DNA of 64,000 nucleotides from Cutibacterium granulosum (GCF_900186975.1 NZ_LT906441.1:992001-1056000), one strand, 5' to 3'; shown: positions 50,663 to 60,803, counted from the first letter of the stretch. Translations and numbers: made by a program. Notes: generated by a model from the sequence alone, not told the origin.

Positions 50663-52180
50663 ATGAGCTCTGACATTCCCGCGATCCTTGCCGACCTGGC
50701 CGCTGGACGCATCACGGCAATCCAGGCAGAACGGCTCCTCGAGGAGGCGGAGGCGAACGGTACTGATGTACGGCCGTCCCAGGTGGGCGGACGGCAATCG
50801 CGACCCGACGACTCGGAGCCTTCGGACGAGGGTGGCCGATGTGGGTGCCGATTCAGCACGGCAGACGCAGACTCCGCGGATTCGATGTCACGTCCAGCTC
50901 GGCATGCCCAGACCGGGTCGGCGTCGGCAGGCGAGGGCGTGGGAGCCTCCTACACCGGCGGTCTTCGTGCTGGTGAGACCCGTGTCGGGGGATCCGCTGC
51001 CGACGAGCAGGGTGCCGGAGAGTCATGCGCTGAGAAGCCAAGCGTGCGGGATGAAGCCCCCGACGTGCAGTCTCGTGAATCCGACCCATCTCGCCGCCAC
51101 AGCGCCAAGGTGACCAGGGACGAGGCACACGTCAGGCAGGCCCCCGGAGAATCTGGCGACAAGGACTCGCCCGGCTCCAGTACCACGACGTGTCACGATG
51201 AACGTGATTCCTGGGCCACTGCTGGACAGGATCACCACATGCACGGCCCTGACGGGAACACTCACGACAGGGCGGTCCACGAAGAAGGCTCGGCCGGGCA
51301 CCCGAACCCCAGCAGTTCTGATTCGGAGAGTGAAGACGGTTCCGATGCTCCCGGTGCCGGTGCATTCGACGCTCGGTCTGCGTGGTCAGCGGCTCGCCAG
51401 GTTCTGGGAGACGGGTGGGCCAAGGTGCCGTCGGAGGCTCGTCAGGGATTGACGAACATGTGGCACAAGGTGTCCGCGGCCGGCGGACCGGACGCTTCCG
51501 AGGGCACTGCCCGGCCCAGCCGGGAAAACGCACCGCGACAGACGTCCACCAGCTCGCCAGTTGCCGATCAGGTGAGCATCCAGGCCACCGGACGACGTGT
51601 CCGACTCATCGCCGACCCCTCGGTTGCCAGTGTCACGGTTGAGGGAGAGCACACCCGGCGTCGACGGGGAACGACGATCCAGATCATCTGCGAAGGGCAT
51701 CTCGCCCCCGATCTGTCGGGGCTGCTTCGTCTCAAGATGCCGCGTACCACCGAGGACCTCAAGGACTTGGGACTGGGCCGGGAAATCGTCATTCGTGTCA
51801 ACCCCCAGCTGGCAGTCGACGTCGAGGTGTCCGGTGGCGCGCTGCACAGCGAGGGAATCGAGGAGTTGGGAATCCTGCGTACCACGGCCTGTGCAGCCCA
51901 ACTGGCTGACGTGCGCCACATCCGTAGTGGCCTGGTCCAGGCTGGATCCACGACCGTTCGGGGAAGTTTCGACACCGGGCATTCCCAGATCCGCGTCGAG
52001 TCGGGCAATCTCACCGTTCGACTCACTGCGGAAGCCAATGTTGCGGTACGCGCCACCAGCCACAACGGCATCGTGTCCTGGCCCGAGCCCGGCGACACCG
52101 ATGAGTACGTGGTCGGCAATGGCTCGGCGCGGCTGGATCTCTCCGTACTCGTGGGGCACATCGCCGTACGCCACGTCTGA
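50663..52180 (+). CDS. DUF4097-type beta-helix protein with long disordered linker
   Basis: 505 aa from ATG 50663 with TTGGAG upstream. A short helical N-terminus (ILADLAAGRITAIQAERLLEEAEA) resembles SHOCT-like modules at the start of DUF4097 proteins. Residues about 35-240 are very hydrophilic, rich in Ser, Asp, Glu, Gly and His. The C-terminal 180 residues are repeated beta-strands of the DUF4097 adhesin-like kind (VSIQATGRRVRLIAD, VDVEVSGGALHSEGIEELGI, IRSGLVQAGSTTVRG). No signal peptide or membrane anchor is seen, so it is cytoplasmic by sequence. Function unknown. Confidence 0.8.
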   Translation: MSSDIPAILADLAAGRITAIQAERLLEEAEANGTDVRPSQVGGRQSRPDDSEPSDEGGRCGCRFSTADADSADSMSRPARHAQTGSASAGEGVGASYTGGLRAGETRVGGSAADEQGAGESCAEKPSVRDEAPDVQSRESDPSRRHSAKVTRDEAHVRQAPGESGDKDSPGSSTTTCHDERDSWATAGQDHHMHGPDGNTHDRAVHEEGSAGHPNPSSSDSESEDGSDAPGAGAFDARSAWSAARQVLGDGWAKVPSEARQGLTNMWHKVSAAGGPDASEGTARPSRENAPRQTSTSSPVADQVSIQATGRRVRLIADPSVASVTVEGEHTRRRRGTTIQIICEGHLAPDLSGLLRLKMPRTTEDLKDLGLGREIVIRVNPQLAVDVEVSGGALHSEGIEELGILRTTACAAQLADVRHIRSGLVQAGSTTVRGSFDTGHSQIRVESGNLTVRLTAEANVAVRATSHNGIVSWPEPGDTDEYVVGNGSARLDLSVLVGHIAVRHV

Positions 52181-52188
52181 GACGCCGA

Positions 52189-52232
52189 CGGCCGTGGAGT
52201 ACGAAACCCCACGGCCGCTGCAACAGATTTTT
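52189..52232 (+). terminator. terminator after the DUF4097 gene
   Basis: CGGCCGTGG (52189-52197) pairs with CCACGGCCG (52209-52217), a 9-bp stem, and a T-run follows ten bases later (AGATTTTTTCC). It separates this gene from convergent greA. Confidence 0.7.
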
Positions 52233-52289
52233 CCAACCCCTGCTGTGCCGATGTCCCCGTTCCATTCGGGGCATCGCAGGGGCGGAATC

Positions 52290-52796
52290 TCAGGCGGAGA
52301 ATCCCTCCACCGAGAGGATCTTCACCTCGATCGTCTTGCCATTGGGAGCCTTGTAGCTGACGGTCTCGCCCGTGTGATGGCCCACCACGGCACCGCCAAG
52401 AGGTGCCTGCGGGGAGTAGACGGAGACGTCAACCGAGTCGTCGATACCCATGACCTCGCGTGAGCCCAGCAGGAAGGTCTCGGTGTCGTCCTCGTCGCCG
52501 GAGTAGGCCACCGTCACCTTGGAACCGGGGACGACCTCGTCGGGGGTGGACGGGGCCTCGCCCACCTTGGCCTCCCGGAGCATCTGCTCCAGCTGGCGGA
52601 TGCGCGCCTCGGCCTGGCCCTGCTCCTCACGTGCGGCGTGGTATCCGCCATTCTCGGACAGGTCGCCCTCGGCACGTGCCTCGGCGATCTTGTTGGCAAT
52701 CGTGGTGCGGCCCTCGCCCTTGAGGTAGTCGAGCTCCTCGCGGAGCTTGTCATATGCCTCTTGGGTCAGCCACACAGTGCTTTCAGACTCAGACAT
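52290..52796 (-). CDS. greA: transcription elongation factor GreA
   Basis: 168 aa, normal length. It rescues backtracked RNA polymerase by stimulating transcript cleavage. The N-terminal coiled coil has VWLTQEAYDKLREELDYLKG and IAEARAEGDLSENGGYHAAREEQG, whose tip acidic residues (DLSENG) reach the active site. The C-terminal FKBP-like domain ends with YKAPNGKTIEVKILSVEGF. It is downstream of the isoprenyl diphosphate synthase on the same strand. Confidence 0.96.
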   Translation of the reverse strand: MSESESTVWLTQEAYDKLREELDYLKGEGRTTIANKIAEARAEGDLSENGGYHAAREEQGQAEARIRQLEQMLREAKVGEAPSTPDEVVPGSKVTVAYSGDEDDTETFLLGSREVMGIDDSVDVSVYSPQAPLGGAVVGHHTGETVSYKAPNGKTIEVKILSVEGFSA

Positions 52797-52878
52797 TGCT
52801 CAATACTATCGCGCTTGGCGTCATCTTCCACCTGGCCAGTGGTGACTCCGACCCACGGATCGACGAAAACGCTGGAGG

Positions 52879-53700
52879 TCAGCGTCCGTAGCGTCGCTCC
52901 CGTTGCGTGAAGGAGCGCAGTGCACGCAGGAAGTCGACCTTGCGGAAATCTGGCCACAGGGCCTCGCAGAAGTAGAACTCCGAGTGTGCCGACTGCCACA
53001 TGAGGAACCCGGAGAGTCGCTGCTCCCCGGAGGTGCGAATGATGAGATCGGGGTCGGGCTGGCCACGGGTGTAGAGGTGCTCGGAGATCTGGTCCATGTC
53101 GACGGTCTGCGACAGGTCGCGCAGGCTCGTGCCCTTGTCGGCCTCCTCGGCCAGCAGGGAGCGCACGGCGTCGCGCAACTCGTGTCGTCCACCATAGGCA
53201 ATGGCCACGTTGATGTGCATGCCGGTGTGGTCAGCAGTGCGCTCGGTCGCCGTGCACAGGGTGGAGCGCATCTCGTCGGGGAGCAGTCCGAGATCACCCA
53301 CCGTCTGTACTCGCCAGTGAGGGTGGCGGGACAAGGTGACGACCAGTTCCTCGATGACCTTGAGCAGTTCCTCCAACTCTCCGGTCTGGGCTCGCTGTAG
53401 GTTGTCGGTGGACAGCACCCACAAGGTGACGATGGGGATGCCCACCTCGTCGCACCAGGAGCAGAACTGGGTGAGCTTGTCGGCCCCAGCCTCGTAGCCG
53501 GCCACCAGCGGTTGCCCGGGGGCGTTGAGTCGGGCCCACCGCCGATTGCCGTCGGCGAGCACCGCAACATGCTGCGGCAGACGAGAACGATCGAGCTGGG
53601 CGAGCAGACGTCCCTCATAGGTGCTGTACAGAAGCCCGGAGGGATGCATGCGGTCGATGATTTCCGACAACCGCGTCGCGTAGTGCTCGACTTTGCCCAT
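52879..53700 (-). CDS. uppS: (Z)-isoprenyl diphosphate synthase (UppS-like)
   Basis: 273 aa from ATG 53700. It condenses isopentenyl diphosphate onto an allylic primer to make Z-polyprenyl lipid carriers. Motifs: HVAVLADGNRRWAR (catalytic Asp), YEAGADKL, LWVLSTDNLQR, INVAIAYGGRHELRDAV, PDPDLIIRTSGEQRLSGFL and the final SEFYFCEALWPDF. HVAVLADGNRRWA resembles the short-chain Z-FPP synthase branch as much as the undecaprenyl enzyme, so chain length is undecided. It is divergent from hemolysin III. Confidence 0.93.
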   Translation of the reverse strand: MGKVEHYATRLSEIIDRMHPSGLLYSTYEGRLLAQLDRSRLPQHVAVLADGNRRWARLNAPGQPLVAGYEAGADKLTQFCSWCDEVGIPIVTLWVLSTDNLQRAQTGELEELLKVIEELVVTLSRHPHWRVQTVGDLGLLPDEMRSTLCTATERTADHTGMHINVAIAYGGRHELRDAVRSLLAEEADKGTSLRDLSQTVDMDQISEHLYTRGQPDPDLIIRTSGEQRLSGFLMWQSAHSEFYFCEALWPDFRKVDFLRALRSFTQRERRYGR

Positions 53701-53851
53701 GGCACAAAGCCTAGCGACTCTGCCAAGGCCTGGTCGTCGTCCCCGGATGCTCCCGTTCTCCCAGGATCGCTCCCGCTTCGTAGAACGGGTGTCACACACA
53801 AGTTACCGAGCGGTAGGTTGGGAGGCGACACCACGAGAGGACTGATCCCAC

Positions 53852-54571
53852 ATGGTCACTGGCCGCCAGACACCCCCGAAGGACGATGCAGCAATGTCCG
53901 AGGCCGCTGCGCAGACCCGGCAAACTGCGAAGTGCCCGGCGTCCACCAGCGGGAAGCCACTGTGGCGCGGCTGGATCCACACCGTCATGGTGCCTGTCAT
54001 GGTGCTTGGCGGGCTCGGGCTCATGATCGCGGCCGACCACTGGGGTGATCGACTCGCCCTGGCCGTGTGGACTCTCATCGGACTCATGCTCTTTGGTAAT
54101 TCCGCTGCCTACCACCGTGGCCGGTGGAGCATGCGAACCAAGTCCGTGTTGCAACGGATCGACCATGCCAACATCGCGGTGTTCATTGCTGGTACCTACA
54201 CGCCTCTGGCGGTGTCGATGAGCCATGGATCGTCCCGAGTGGTGCTGCTGGCGATCATCTGGACCTGCGCACTCATCGGGGTGGGATTGAGGTTCTGGTG
54301 GAGCTCGGTGCCACGGTGGGTCTCGACTGCTCTCTACGTCGTCATGGGGTGGACGGCTCTGTGGTGGCTGCCGCAGTTCTGGCGTACTGGTGGCCCGGCA
54401 GTCGTCATCCTCATCCTCGTTGGTGGCGTCTTCTACACCATTGGTGCCGTGTGTTACGCGCGTAGGAGGCCCAACCCTTCGCCACGGTTTGGTTTCCACG
54501 AGGTGTTCCATGCTGGTACCGCCGTGGGGGCCATCTGTCACGGAATCGCCATCGGCCTGGCGGTGCTCTGA
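53852..54571 (+). CDS. hemolysin III family / PAQR-type membrane protein
   Basis: 239 aa from ATG 53852 (ATG 53894 is also possible; both have purine-rich sites). Seven hydrophobic helices. The PAQR/HlyIII motifs are present: NSAAYHRGRW, RIDHANIAVFIAGTYTPLA and the last-helix FGFHEVFHAGT, whose His and Asp residues form the metal site in this superfamily. Known relatives influence membrane homeostasis; direct haemolytic activity should not be assumed. Confidence 0.92.
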   Translation: MVTGRQTPPKDDAAMSEAAAQTRQTAKCPASTSGKPLWRGWIHTVMVPVMVLGGLGLMIAADHWGDRLALAVWTLIGLMLFGNSAAYHRGRWSMRTKSVLQRIDHANIAVFIAGTYTPLAVSMSHGSSRVVLLAIIWTCALIGVGLRFWWSSVPRWVSTALYVVMGWTALWWLPQFWRTGGPAVVILILVGGVFYTIGAVCYARRRPNPSPRFGFHEVFHAGTAVGAICHGIAIGLAVL

Positions 54572-54874
54572 GCTGGGCGGGCCAATGCTGGGCGCCCCGG
54601 GTGTGGTCTCGACGTCTGGGAATCGTGCCGGGCAGGACGTGCCGGGTACGGGCCTGGGAAAAGGAAGTCGAGGCAAGGGGTCGAGGTCTGGGGTTGGGCA
54701 GCTGATGTGTCGGCGTCAGATGTCGTCCAGATGGCCACAAGGTGAAATCTGTCTGAAGTTCGCCAAGCCCATGCCGCTACTGGTGTCGCCCTCATAGGTT
54801 GGATGCAGGACCGCTTGCGGCACCTCGTGGTTCTTTCCCGCAGGCGGCGCCGATGAACATGCAGGAGGCCCACC
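54572..54874. other. 303-bp gap before phoH
   Basis: No gene is supported. The sequence is G-rich with short repeated words (GTCGAGG twice near 54670). The only regulatory element I can name is the ribosome site AGGAGG at 54863, which sets the phoH start. Confidence 0.5.
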
Positions 54875-56215
54875 TTGTCCAGCAACTCTCAGCCGTGCGC
54901 CCGCACCGAGATCCCCTCTCCGATGCCGGGACGGCGAACCTACGTCGTCGACACCTCGGTACTGCTGTCCGATCCCAAGGCGATGTTGCGGTTCGCCGAG
55001 CACCTCGTCGTCCTGCCGATCGTCGTCATCACCGAGCTGGAGGGCAAGCGGCACCACCCCGAACTCGGACACCTGGCCCGGGCCGCCCTGCGACTGCTCG
55101 ACGACCTGCGCATCCGCAACGGCGGGCTCGACCACACGATCCCACTCAACGACGATGGCGGACAGCTGTGGGTCGAGCTCAATCACTCCGAACCCTACGG
55201 GCTGCCGGACGGATTCCGGTTGGGCGACAACGACACCCGCATCCTCTCGGTGGCCGCGAACTATCGCGATGACGGGCACGACGTCGTGCTGGTGAGCAAG
55301 GACCTGCCACTGCGTGTCAAGGCCTCGGCCATCGGTCTGGCCGCCGAGGAGTACCGTCACGAGCTCGCCACCGAGGGCACGTGGACCGGGATGGCCACTC
55401 TCAACGTGTCCGACGAGGCCATCTCCTGGCTCTACGAACGCACCACCGTCGATCTGGACGAGGCCCACGACCTGCCGGTCAACACCGGATTGGTCCTGGA
55501 GGGCCCGACGAGCAGCGCCCTAGGCAGACGTACGGCCGACGGCAGCGTCAAACTCGTACGACCGGATGCCCAGGCATTCGGTATCCACGGCCGCTCCGCG
55601 GAACAGCGCATCGCCCTGGACCTGCTGCTCGACGAGAGCGTTGGCATCGTGTCCTTGGGTGGACGAGCCGGTACCGGAAAATCCGCGCTGGCGTTGGCGG
55701 CGGGTCTGGAACTCGCCCTGGAGCAGGAGCGGTACAAGAAGGTCATCGTGTTCCGACCGATCTACGCGGTCGGTGGTCAGGATCTCGGGTACCTGCCCGG
55801 TTCCGAGGGGGAGAAGATGGCACCCTGGGGGCAGGCCGTCCTGGACACCCTGTCGTCACTGACGAACAACTACGTCATCGACGAGGTCGTCCAGCGTGGA
55901 CTGCTCGAGGTGCTACCCCTCACCCACATTCGCGGCCGCTCCCTGCACGATGCCTTCGTCATCGTCGACGAGGCCCAGTCCCTGGAACGCAATGTGCTGC
56001 TCACCGTGCTCTCCCGCATCGGCCAGAACTCCCGCGTGGTGCTCACCCACGACGTCGCCCAGCGCGACAACCTGCGAGTGGGGCGCTACGACGGGGTTGC
56101 GGCGGTCGTTGAGCGGCTGCGAGGAAACGACCTGTTCGGGCATGTGACGTTGGTGCGCTCCGAGCGCTCCCAGATCGCCGCCCTGGTCACCTCGATGATG
56201 GAGGACATGGTGTGA
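54875..56215 (+). CDS. PhoH-family ATPase with N-terminal PIN domain
   Basis: 446 aa from TTG 54875, seven bases after AGGAGG; the next ATG (residue 17) lacks such a site. The PIN-type nuclease domain (residues about 20-150) shows [37 protein letters not shown] and [13 protein letters not shown] with the expected acidic residues. The PhoH ATPase follows: Walker [15 protein letters not shown] near 266, [12 protein letters not shown] as Walker B, and [18 protein letters not shown]. In mycobacteria PIN-PhoH proteins act as RNA helicase-nucleases. Converges on xseB with 20 bases between. Confidence 0.93.
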   Translation: MSSNSQPCARTEIPSPMPGRRTYVVDTSVLLSDPKAMLRFAEHLVVLPIVVITELEGKRHHPELGHLARAALRLLDDLRIRNGGLDHTIPLNDDGGQLWVELNHSEPYGLPDGFRLGDNDTRILSVAANYRDDGHDVVLVSKDLPLRVKASAIGLAAEEYRHELATEGTWTGMATLNVSDEAISWLYERTTVDLDEAHDLPVNTGLVLEGPTSSALGRRTADGSVKLVRPDAQAFGIHGRSAEQRIALDLLLDESVGIVSLGGRAGTGKSALALAAGLELALEQERYKKVIVFRPIYAVGGQDLGYLPGSEGEKMAPWGQAVLDTLSSLTNNYVIDEVVQRGLLEVLPLTHIRGRSLHDAFVIVDEAQSLERNVLLTVLSRIGQNSRVVLTHDVAQRDNLRVGRYDGVAAVVERLRGNDLFGHVTLVRSERSQIAALVTSMMEDMV

Positions 56216-56235
56216 CGAGGTGACGGGGCCGTCCG

Positions 56236-56619
56236 TCAGGTGCGGGGATCGGCCTGGTCGTCGGAGGTGGTTCGGGCCTCCTCTGCTCCGGCTTCCTCGC
56301 TGACCTGGGTCTGTGCGAATCGGCGTCTGGCACCATCCAGATGGGCTCGGCAGATGGTGGCCAGGTGTTCGCCGCGTTCCCACAGCTGCATCGTCCGGGA
56401 CAGGTCGGCACCGCCATTCTCCAGGCTGCGAACGATGGAGATGAGCTCGTCGCGGGCCTGCTCGTAGCTGAGACCCTCGTCGGAGTCGGTTGGGCTGCTG
56501 GGAAGCTCATCGTTGCCCAGCTGCTCGGTGGCGTTCTGGGTCACCATGGTGGTCTGATCCGTGGCGGCATTTCGATCTGTTGCGCTGTCGCGGTTCTCGG
56601 GGAGGGGTGCGTCGGTCAT
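56236..56619 (-). CDS. xseB: exodeoxyribonuclease VII small subunit
   Basis: 127 aa. The XseB core is residues about 50-95: LSYEQARDELISIVRSLENG, then LSRTMQLWERGEHLATICRAHLDGAR. The first 45 residues and the tail are acidic and disordered. It binds XseA as several copies. It overlaps xseA (ATGA). Confidence 0.93.
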   Translation of the reverse strand: MTDAPLPENRDSATDRNAATDQTTMVTQNATEQLGNDELPSSPTDSDEGLSYEQARDELISIVRSLENGGADLSRTMQLWERGEHLATICRAHLDGARRRFAQTQVSEEAGAEEARTTSDDQADPRT

Positions 56620-57884
56620 GACTGCTCCTTGTCGGGTGCGGTGGTGGGTGACGTTGACGACGGGGTTGGTCGTAGGGCGTTGACGGTGACATCGAGTTCG
56701 CCATCGGCAAGACGCACGACCATGGCGTCGGCCGGGTGGACGTCGGACACACTGGTCCGAACCTCCCCGGAAGGGCTCGTGAGGACCGCGTAGCCCCGGT
56801 CGAGGGTTGCCTTGGGAGAGAGGGATCGCACCTGGGCGATGAGATGATCGAGTTCCTGGCTGCGCCCGGTGAGGTGACGGTCGACCTGTACGCGCAGTAG
56901 ACGGTGCATGATCTCGATCCGTTCGGCCTCCAGCGCAAGACTGGCAGCGGGGTTGCGCATCACTGGACGGCTCATGAGATTGCTCAGGGCGGTCTCCTCG
57001 GCCCTCAGTCGGGAGTCGATGAGCTGACGGATCCGGGCCAAGGCCTGGCTCACCCCGTCGCGTTCCTGGGCAGCATCGGGAACGATGCGTTTCCCGGCGT
57101 CGGTGGGGGTGGAAGCGCGCAGATCGGCGACGAGGTCCACGATCGGGGTGTCGGCCTCATGGCCGATCGCCGAGACCACCGGGGTGGTGGCGGCATGCAC
57201 CGCGCGCACCAGGGACTCATCGGAGAAGGCCAGCAGATCCTCCAACGACCCGCCGCCCCGGGCCAGGACAATGACGTCGACGCTGGGATCGGCATCCAGA
57301 TCGGCCAGGGCCGTGACGATCTGCCCGACGGCGTGCGGACCCTGCACCAAGGTGTTGCGTATGACGAATCGCACGGCAGGCCAGCGCAGCCGGGCATTGC
57401 GGACGACGTCCTTCTGCGCGTCGGAGTCCGCCCCGGTGATGAGCCCCACGCCCTGCGGCAGCAGCGGCAGGGGCTTGCGCAGCTCGGGACGAAACAGTCC
57501 TTCGGCCTCCAACTGACGGCGTCGCTTCTCCAGCTGGGCGAGCAGCTGGCCCTGGCCAGTGGGGCGAATCTCGGCGATGACGAACGACAGCCGACCACTC
57601 TTGCGCCACACCGTGGGGTGGATGAGTGCGAACACCGTCATACCGGCCTCCACCGGGCCCGCTGCGTCGAGCACGTGGCGTGGGCAGGTGGCGGTGGCCG
57701 AGACTTCCTCGGTGACGTCGTGCAGGGTGAGGAACTGTTGATAGCCCGAGCGGCGTTTGAGTTCGATGATTTGCGCCTCGACCCAGATGCTCGAGCATCG
57801 TTCCACCCAGTCGCGCACCGAGTTGACGACCCACGACAGGGAGACTGCCGCGTCTGGACTGGACGTGGCGGCGGAGGTATCCAT
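56616..57884 (-). CDS. xseA: exodeoxyribonuclease VII large subunit
   Basis: 422 aa. It degrades single-stranded DNA from both ends. The N-terminal OB fold (SWVVNSVRDWVERCSSIWVEAQI) is followed by the catalytic domain: GLITGADSDAQKDVVRNARLRWP, LARGGGSLEDLLAFSDE and SAIGHEADTPIVDLVADLRASTPT. A long coiled coil and C-terminal DRGYAVLTSPSGEV end the protein. Start ATG 57884; transcribed ahead of xseB. Confidence 0.96.
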   Translation of the reverse strand: MDTSAATSSPDAAVSLSWVVNSVRDWVERCSSIWVEAQIIELKRRSGYQQFLTLHDVTEEVSATATCPRHVLDAAGPVEAGMTVFALIHPTVWRKSGRLSFVIAEIRPTGQGQLLAQLEKRRRQLEAEGLFRPELRKPLPLLPQGVGLITGADSDAQKDVVRNARLRWPAVRFVIRNTLVQGPHAVGQIVTALADLDADPSVDVIVLARGGGSLEDLLAFSDESLVRAVHAATTPVVSAIGHEADTPIVDLVADLRASTPTDAGKRIVPDAAQERDGVSQALARIRQLIDSRLRAEETALSNLMSRPVMRNPAASLALEAERIEIMHRLLRVQVDRHLTGRSQELDHLIAQVRSLSPKATLDRGYAVLTSPSGEVRTSVSDVHPADAMVVRLADGELDVTVNALRPTPSSTSPTTAPDKEQS

Positions 57885-58385
57885 GTCTGCCAGTAGACCA
57901 CAGGACGTGGGGTCAGTGCAGGTGGTGGGTTCGTCTCGATGAGACCCGGGTGCTGTGAGCCGGGGAGATGGCGCCGAGGGAGATGGTGCCGAGATGATGT
58001 GGATCAGGACAGTGGTGTCAGGTGATGCGGGTCAGGGCAGTGCGCCAGTGATCCTCGCCGGTCCCGTTCCATGGATGTCAGGCCACCAGTCCGGCGGACC
58101 CATCCGAGCTCGTGCGCCGTCCTCCGCACGCATAGATGTCAAAACGGGGATGCCAGTGGCCGCCGGGGCCACGCCCCACCCCATCCCACGGGTGCCAAGG
58201 AGCGTACGGGTGCCCTGGAATCAGCGGCCGACCACCCTTGGACGGAGCGGGGAGTCTGTTGGTGAGGGCAGGCAGTGAGAAATGTCGTGACGTGAAGCCG
58301 TATGACGTGATGTGCCCGGCTCAGCTGCGCGTGAACCATCGTTGGGGTGCCTGGTGGTCTGGTGTGGCCTCGTAAACTTGGGGTC
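57885..58385. other. 501-bp intergenic region between xseA and ispH
   Basis: No convincing gene; the frames here lack family similarity and ribosome sites. It contains a 15-bp tandem repeat (GGAGATGGCGCCGAG 57964-57978 and GGAGATGGTGCCGAG 57979-57993) and an 18-bp imperfect repeat (57997-58014 and 58025-58042). TAAACT at 58373-58378, seven bases before the ispH start, is a plausible -10 box for a leaderless or very short-leader transcript. Confidence 0.55.
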
Positions 58386-59354
58386 ATGGCTCACTCTGAG
58401 AAGACGCTTCTGCTCGCGGCACCGCGTGGATACTGCGCTGGTGTGGACCGGGCGGTCGTCACCGTCGAACGTGCCCTGCAGGCGTATGGCGAACCGGTGT
58501 ACGTGCGTAAACAGATCGTCCACAACAAGCACGTCGTGGAGAACCTGGAGGAGCGTGGCGCCGTCTTCGTCGACGACCTCGACCAGGTTCCGGACGGCTC
58601 ATTGGTGATCTTCTCGGCACACGGCGTCTCCCCGCAGGTGCAGCAGGAGGCCAAACGACGCGGCCTGCGCACCATCGACGCCACCTGCCCGCTGGTCACC
58701 AAGGTGCATCACGAGGCACGACGGTTCGCCCAGGATGGTACGAGGATTCTGCTCATCGGCCATGCCGGCCACGAGGAGGTGGAGGGCACCACGGGTGAGG
58801 CACCCGACCACATCACCCTGGTCCAGACCCCTGAGGACGTCGACGCCCTGAGCATGGACCCCGACGAGCCGATCGCCTGGCTCTCCCAGACCACCCTCAG
58901 CGTCGACGAGACGAGTGAGACGGTGCAGCGGATCCGCAAGGTGCACCCCCATCTCATCGACCCACCCTCCGACGACATCTGCTACGCCACCCAGAATCGG
59001 CAGCACGCCGTCAAGCAGATGGCACCCAAGTGTGACCTGGTCATCGTCGTCGGGTCACAGAACTCCTCCAACACCGGCCGTCTCGTCGAGGTCGCCGTGG
59101 AGTCCGGGGCCGGGGCGGCGTATCGCGTCGACAATGCCTCCGAGATCGATTCCGCGTGGTTGCAGGACGTTGCCACCGTCGGCGTCACCTCTGGAGCCTC
59201 GGTACCCGAGGAGTTGGTGCAGGGCGTCCTGGAACTCTTGGAGTCCCAGGGCTGGCCACCGGCGGTGGAGGAGACCCTCATCGAGGAGTCCCTGTCGTTC
59301 GCCCTGCCTCCCCAACTGCGGCAGCGACGGGTGAAGTCTGCCCAGACTGAGTGA
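58386..59354 (+). CDS. ispH: 4-hydroxy-3-methylbut-2-enyl diphosphate reductase
   Basis: 322 aa from ATG 58386. Last step of the MEP pathway, an iron-sulfur enzyme. Cluster cysteines are in [26 protein letters not shown] and [11 protein letters not shown]. Other marks: [40 protein letters not shown] and [20 protein letters not shown]. Complete and normal length. Works with ispE at 22 kb. Confidence 0.97.
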   Translation: MAHSEKTLLLAAPRGYCAGVDRAVVTVERALQAYGEPVYVRKQIVHNKHVVENLEERGAVFVDDLDQVPDGSLVIFSAHGVSPQVQQEAKRRGLRTIDATCPLVTKVHHEARRFAQDGTRILLIGHAGHEEVEGTTGEAPDHITLVQTPEDVDALSMDPDEPIAWLSQTTLSVDETSETVQRIRKVHPHLIDPPSDDICYATQNRQHAVKQMAPKCDLVIVVGSQNSSNTGRLVEVAVESGAGAAYRVDNASEIDSAWLQDVATVGVTSGASVPEELVQGVLELLESQGWPPAVEETLIEESLSFALPPQLRQRRVKSAQTE

Positions 59355-59496
59355 ACCAGAACGACGTGAGCGTCCAGTCGACAAATCCCGGGGCTCAGAC
59401 GTTCCGGCACGGCCCCGGGCAGCCCAGCCTCGCCCGGGACAGTTCAGCCTCGCCACCTGCCACCAGAGACTCCAGCATGAGCGCACTCACATGTCC

Positions 59497-60699
59497 TCAG
59501 GACTGCTTGCTGCGATCGGTGAACGCAGGGTCGGTGAATTCCGGGGCGGTCAGTGGCCGGGTGGTTGACGTCACTGGCTGGGTGGCTGGCAGCGTCTCCC
59601 GAGTCGCCTGGACGTCCTCGAACTTGCGTGCACTGACCATCACCCGCGACTCCAGGGAACCCACCAGCGAGTTGTATGCCTCCACGCTGCCCGTGAGCGA
59701 CTTGCCCATCTTCGTCAGATGATCGGCCACAGTGCCCAGTCGGGCGTGCAGCTGGCGTCCCAGCTCGGCAATCTCGGTGGCCGACTCCACGATCGACTCC
59801 TGGCGCCATGCCAGGGCAATGACGCGCAGCATGGGGATGAGGATCGAGGGGCTCGCCAGGACGATGTCCTTGCTGGCGGCGTACTCGTGCAGGCTCGGGT
59901 CGTTGCTCAGCGCTGCCTGCAGCAGGGCGTCGGAGGGCAGGAAGAGGACGACGAACTGTGGGGAGGTCACGTCGGTCGCCCAGTACTTCTTGCTCGAGAG
60001 CTGCGCGATGTGGGTGCGCACGTGGGAGACGAACCGGCCCAGCTGCTCCCGCTGCAACTGCGGATCGTCGGTGGCGGCAGCGTCGAGGAAAGCCTCCAGT
60101 GGCGTCTTCGCGTCGATGTGGACGCACCGATTCCCGGCCAGGTACACCGTCATGTCCGGGCGTTGCGCCGTGCCGTTGGCGGTGGTCGTCGACTGGGTGC
60201 GGAAGTCGCAGTGGTCGAGCATCCCGGCCAGTTCCGCGATCCGCTGCAGCTGCATCTCACCCCACGCACCCCGTACCTGGGGCCGGCGCAGCGCAGTGGA
60301 CAGCGACGCCGTCTCCTTGCGCAGCGACTCGTTGAGGTTACGCATCCCGGCGATCTGCTCCTTGAGCGAGGCCGACGACTCGGTGCGTTCCTTCTCCACG
60401 GCGAGCAGACGCTGGTCCAGTTGGCGCAGTGCCTGGGAGACGGGATCCATCATGCGCTGCGCCGAGGCGAGGGTCTGGGAGGCGGTGTGTTCGGCGGTGC
60501 GCTGCTGGGTGGCGGCAGCCTCGGTGGAGAGTGCGCGAAATTGTTGACTCAACGCCTCATTGGCACGTTCCAACTCGGCCTGGTGCTCCATACGTTGACG
60601 GTGCGCGTCACCGGCAGCCACGCGGCTGGCCAGCAGCCACCCCACGGCCAGTCCACACACCAGGGCCAGGATGATGGCCACAATCGTCGTCGTGTTCAT
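59497..60699 (-). CDS. rmuC: DNA recombination protein RmuC
   Basis: 400 aa from ATG 60699 with GGAG upstream. An N-terminal membrane helix (VAIILALVCGLAVGWLLAS) precedes about 120 residues of coiled coil. The RmuC nuclease-like domain follows: RRPQVRGAWGEMQLQRIAELAG, RPDMTVYLAGNRCVHIDAKTP, FVVLFLPSDALLQAAL, ASPSILIPMLRVIALAWRQE. The tail is Thr/Pro rich. RmuC limits DNA inversions in E. coli. Converges on ispH. Confidence 0.94.
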   Translation of the reverse strand: MNTTTIVAIILALVCGLAVGWLLASRVAAGDAHRQRMEHQAELERANEALSQQFRALSTEAAATQQRTAEHTASQTLASAQRMMDPVSQALRQLDQRLLAVEKERTESSASLKEQIAGMRNLNESLRKETASLSTALRRPQVRGAWGEMQLQRIAELAGMLDHCDFRTQSTTTANGTAQRPDMTVYLAGNRCVHIDAKTPLEAFLDAAATDDPQLQREQLGRFVSHVRTHIAQLSSKKYWATDVTSPQFVVLFLPSDALLQAALSNDPSLHEYAASKDIVLASPSILIPMLRVIALAWRQESIVESATEIAELGRQLHARLGTVADHLTKMGKSLTGSVEAYNSLVGSLESRVMVSARKFEDVQATRETLPATQPVTSTTRPLTAPEFTDPAFTDRSKQS

Positions 60700-60803
60700 G
60701 GCTCCATTGTCGTGTAAGGGTGTGACATTTTTTCCTCACACTCTCTGGCCTTGTCAGAGCCGTGTTCGATGACGCTGGCCAACTGTGCTGGTTAAATGAA
60801 GGC

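Noticed and set aside
53792-54676. 294-codon minus-strand frame opposite hemolysin III
   Set aside because: The plus-strand protein has the PAQR motifs; the minus frame is His/Pro/Arg-rich noise.
57955-58278. 107-codon plus-strand frame before ispH
   Set aside because: Low-complexity start derived from the short repeats, no ribosome site and no recognisable motif.
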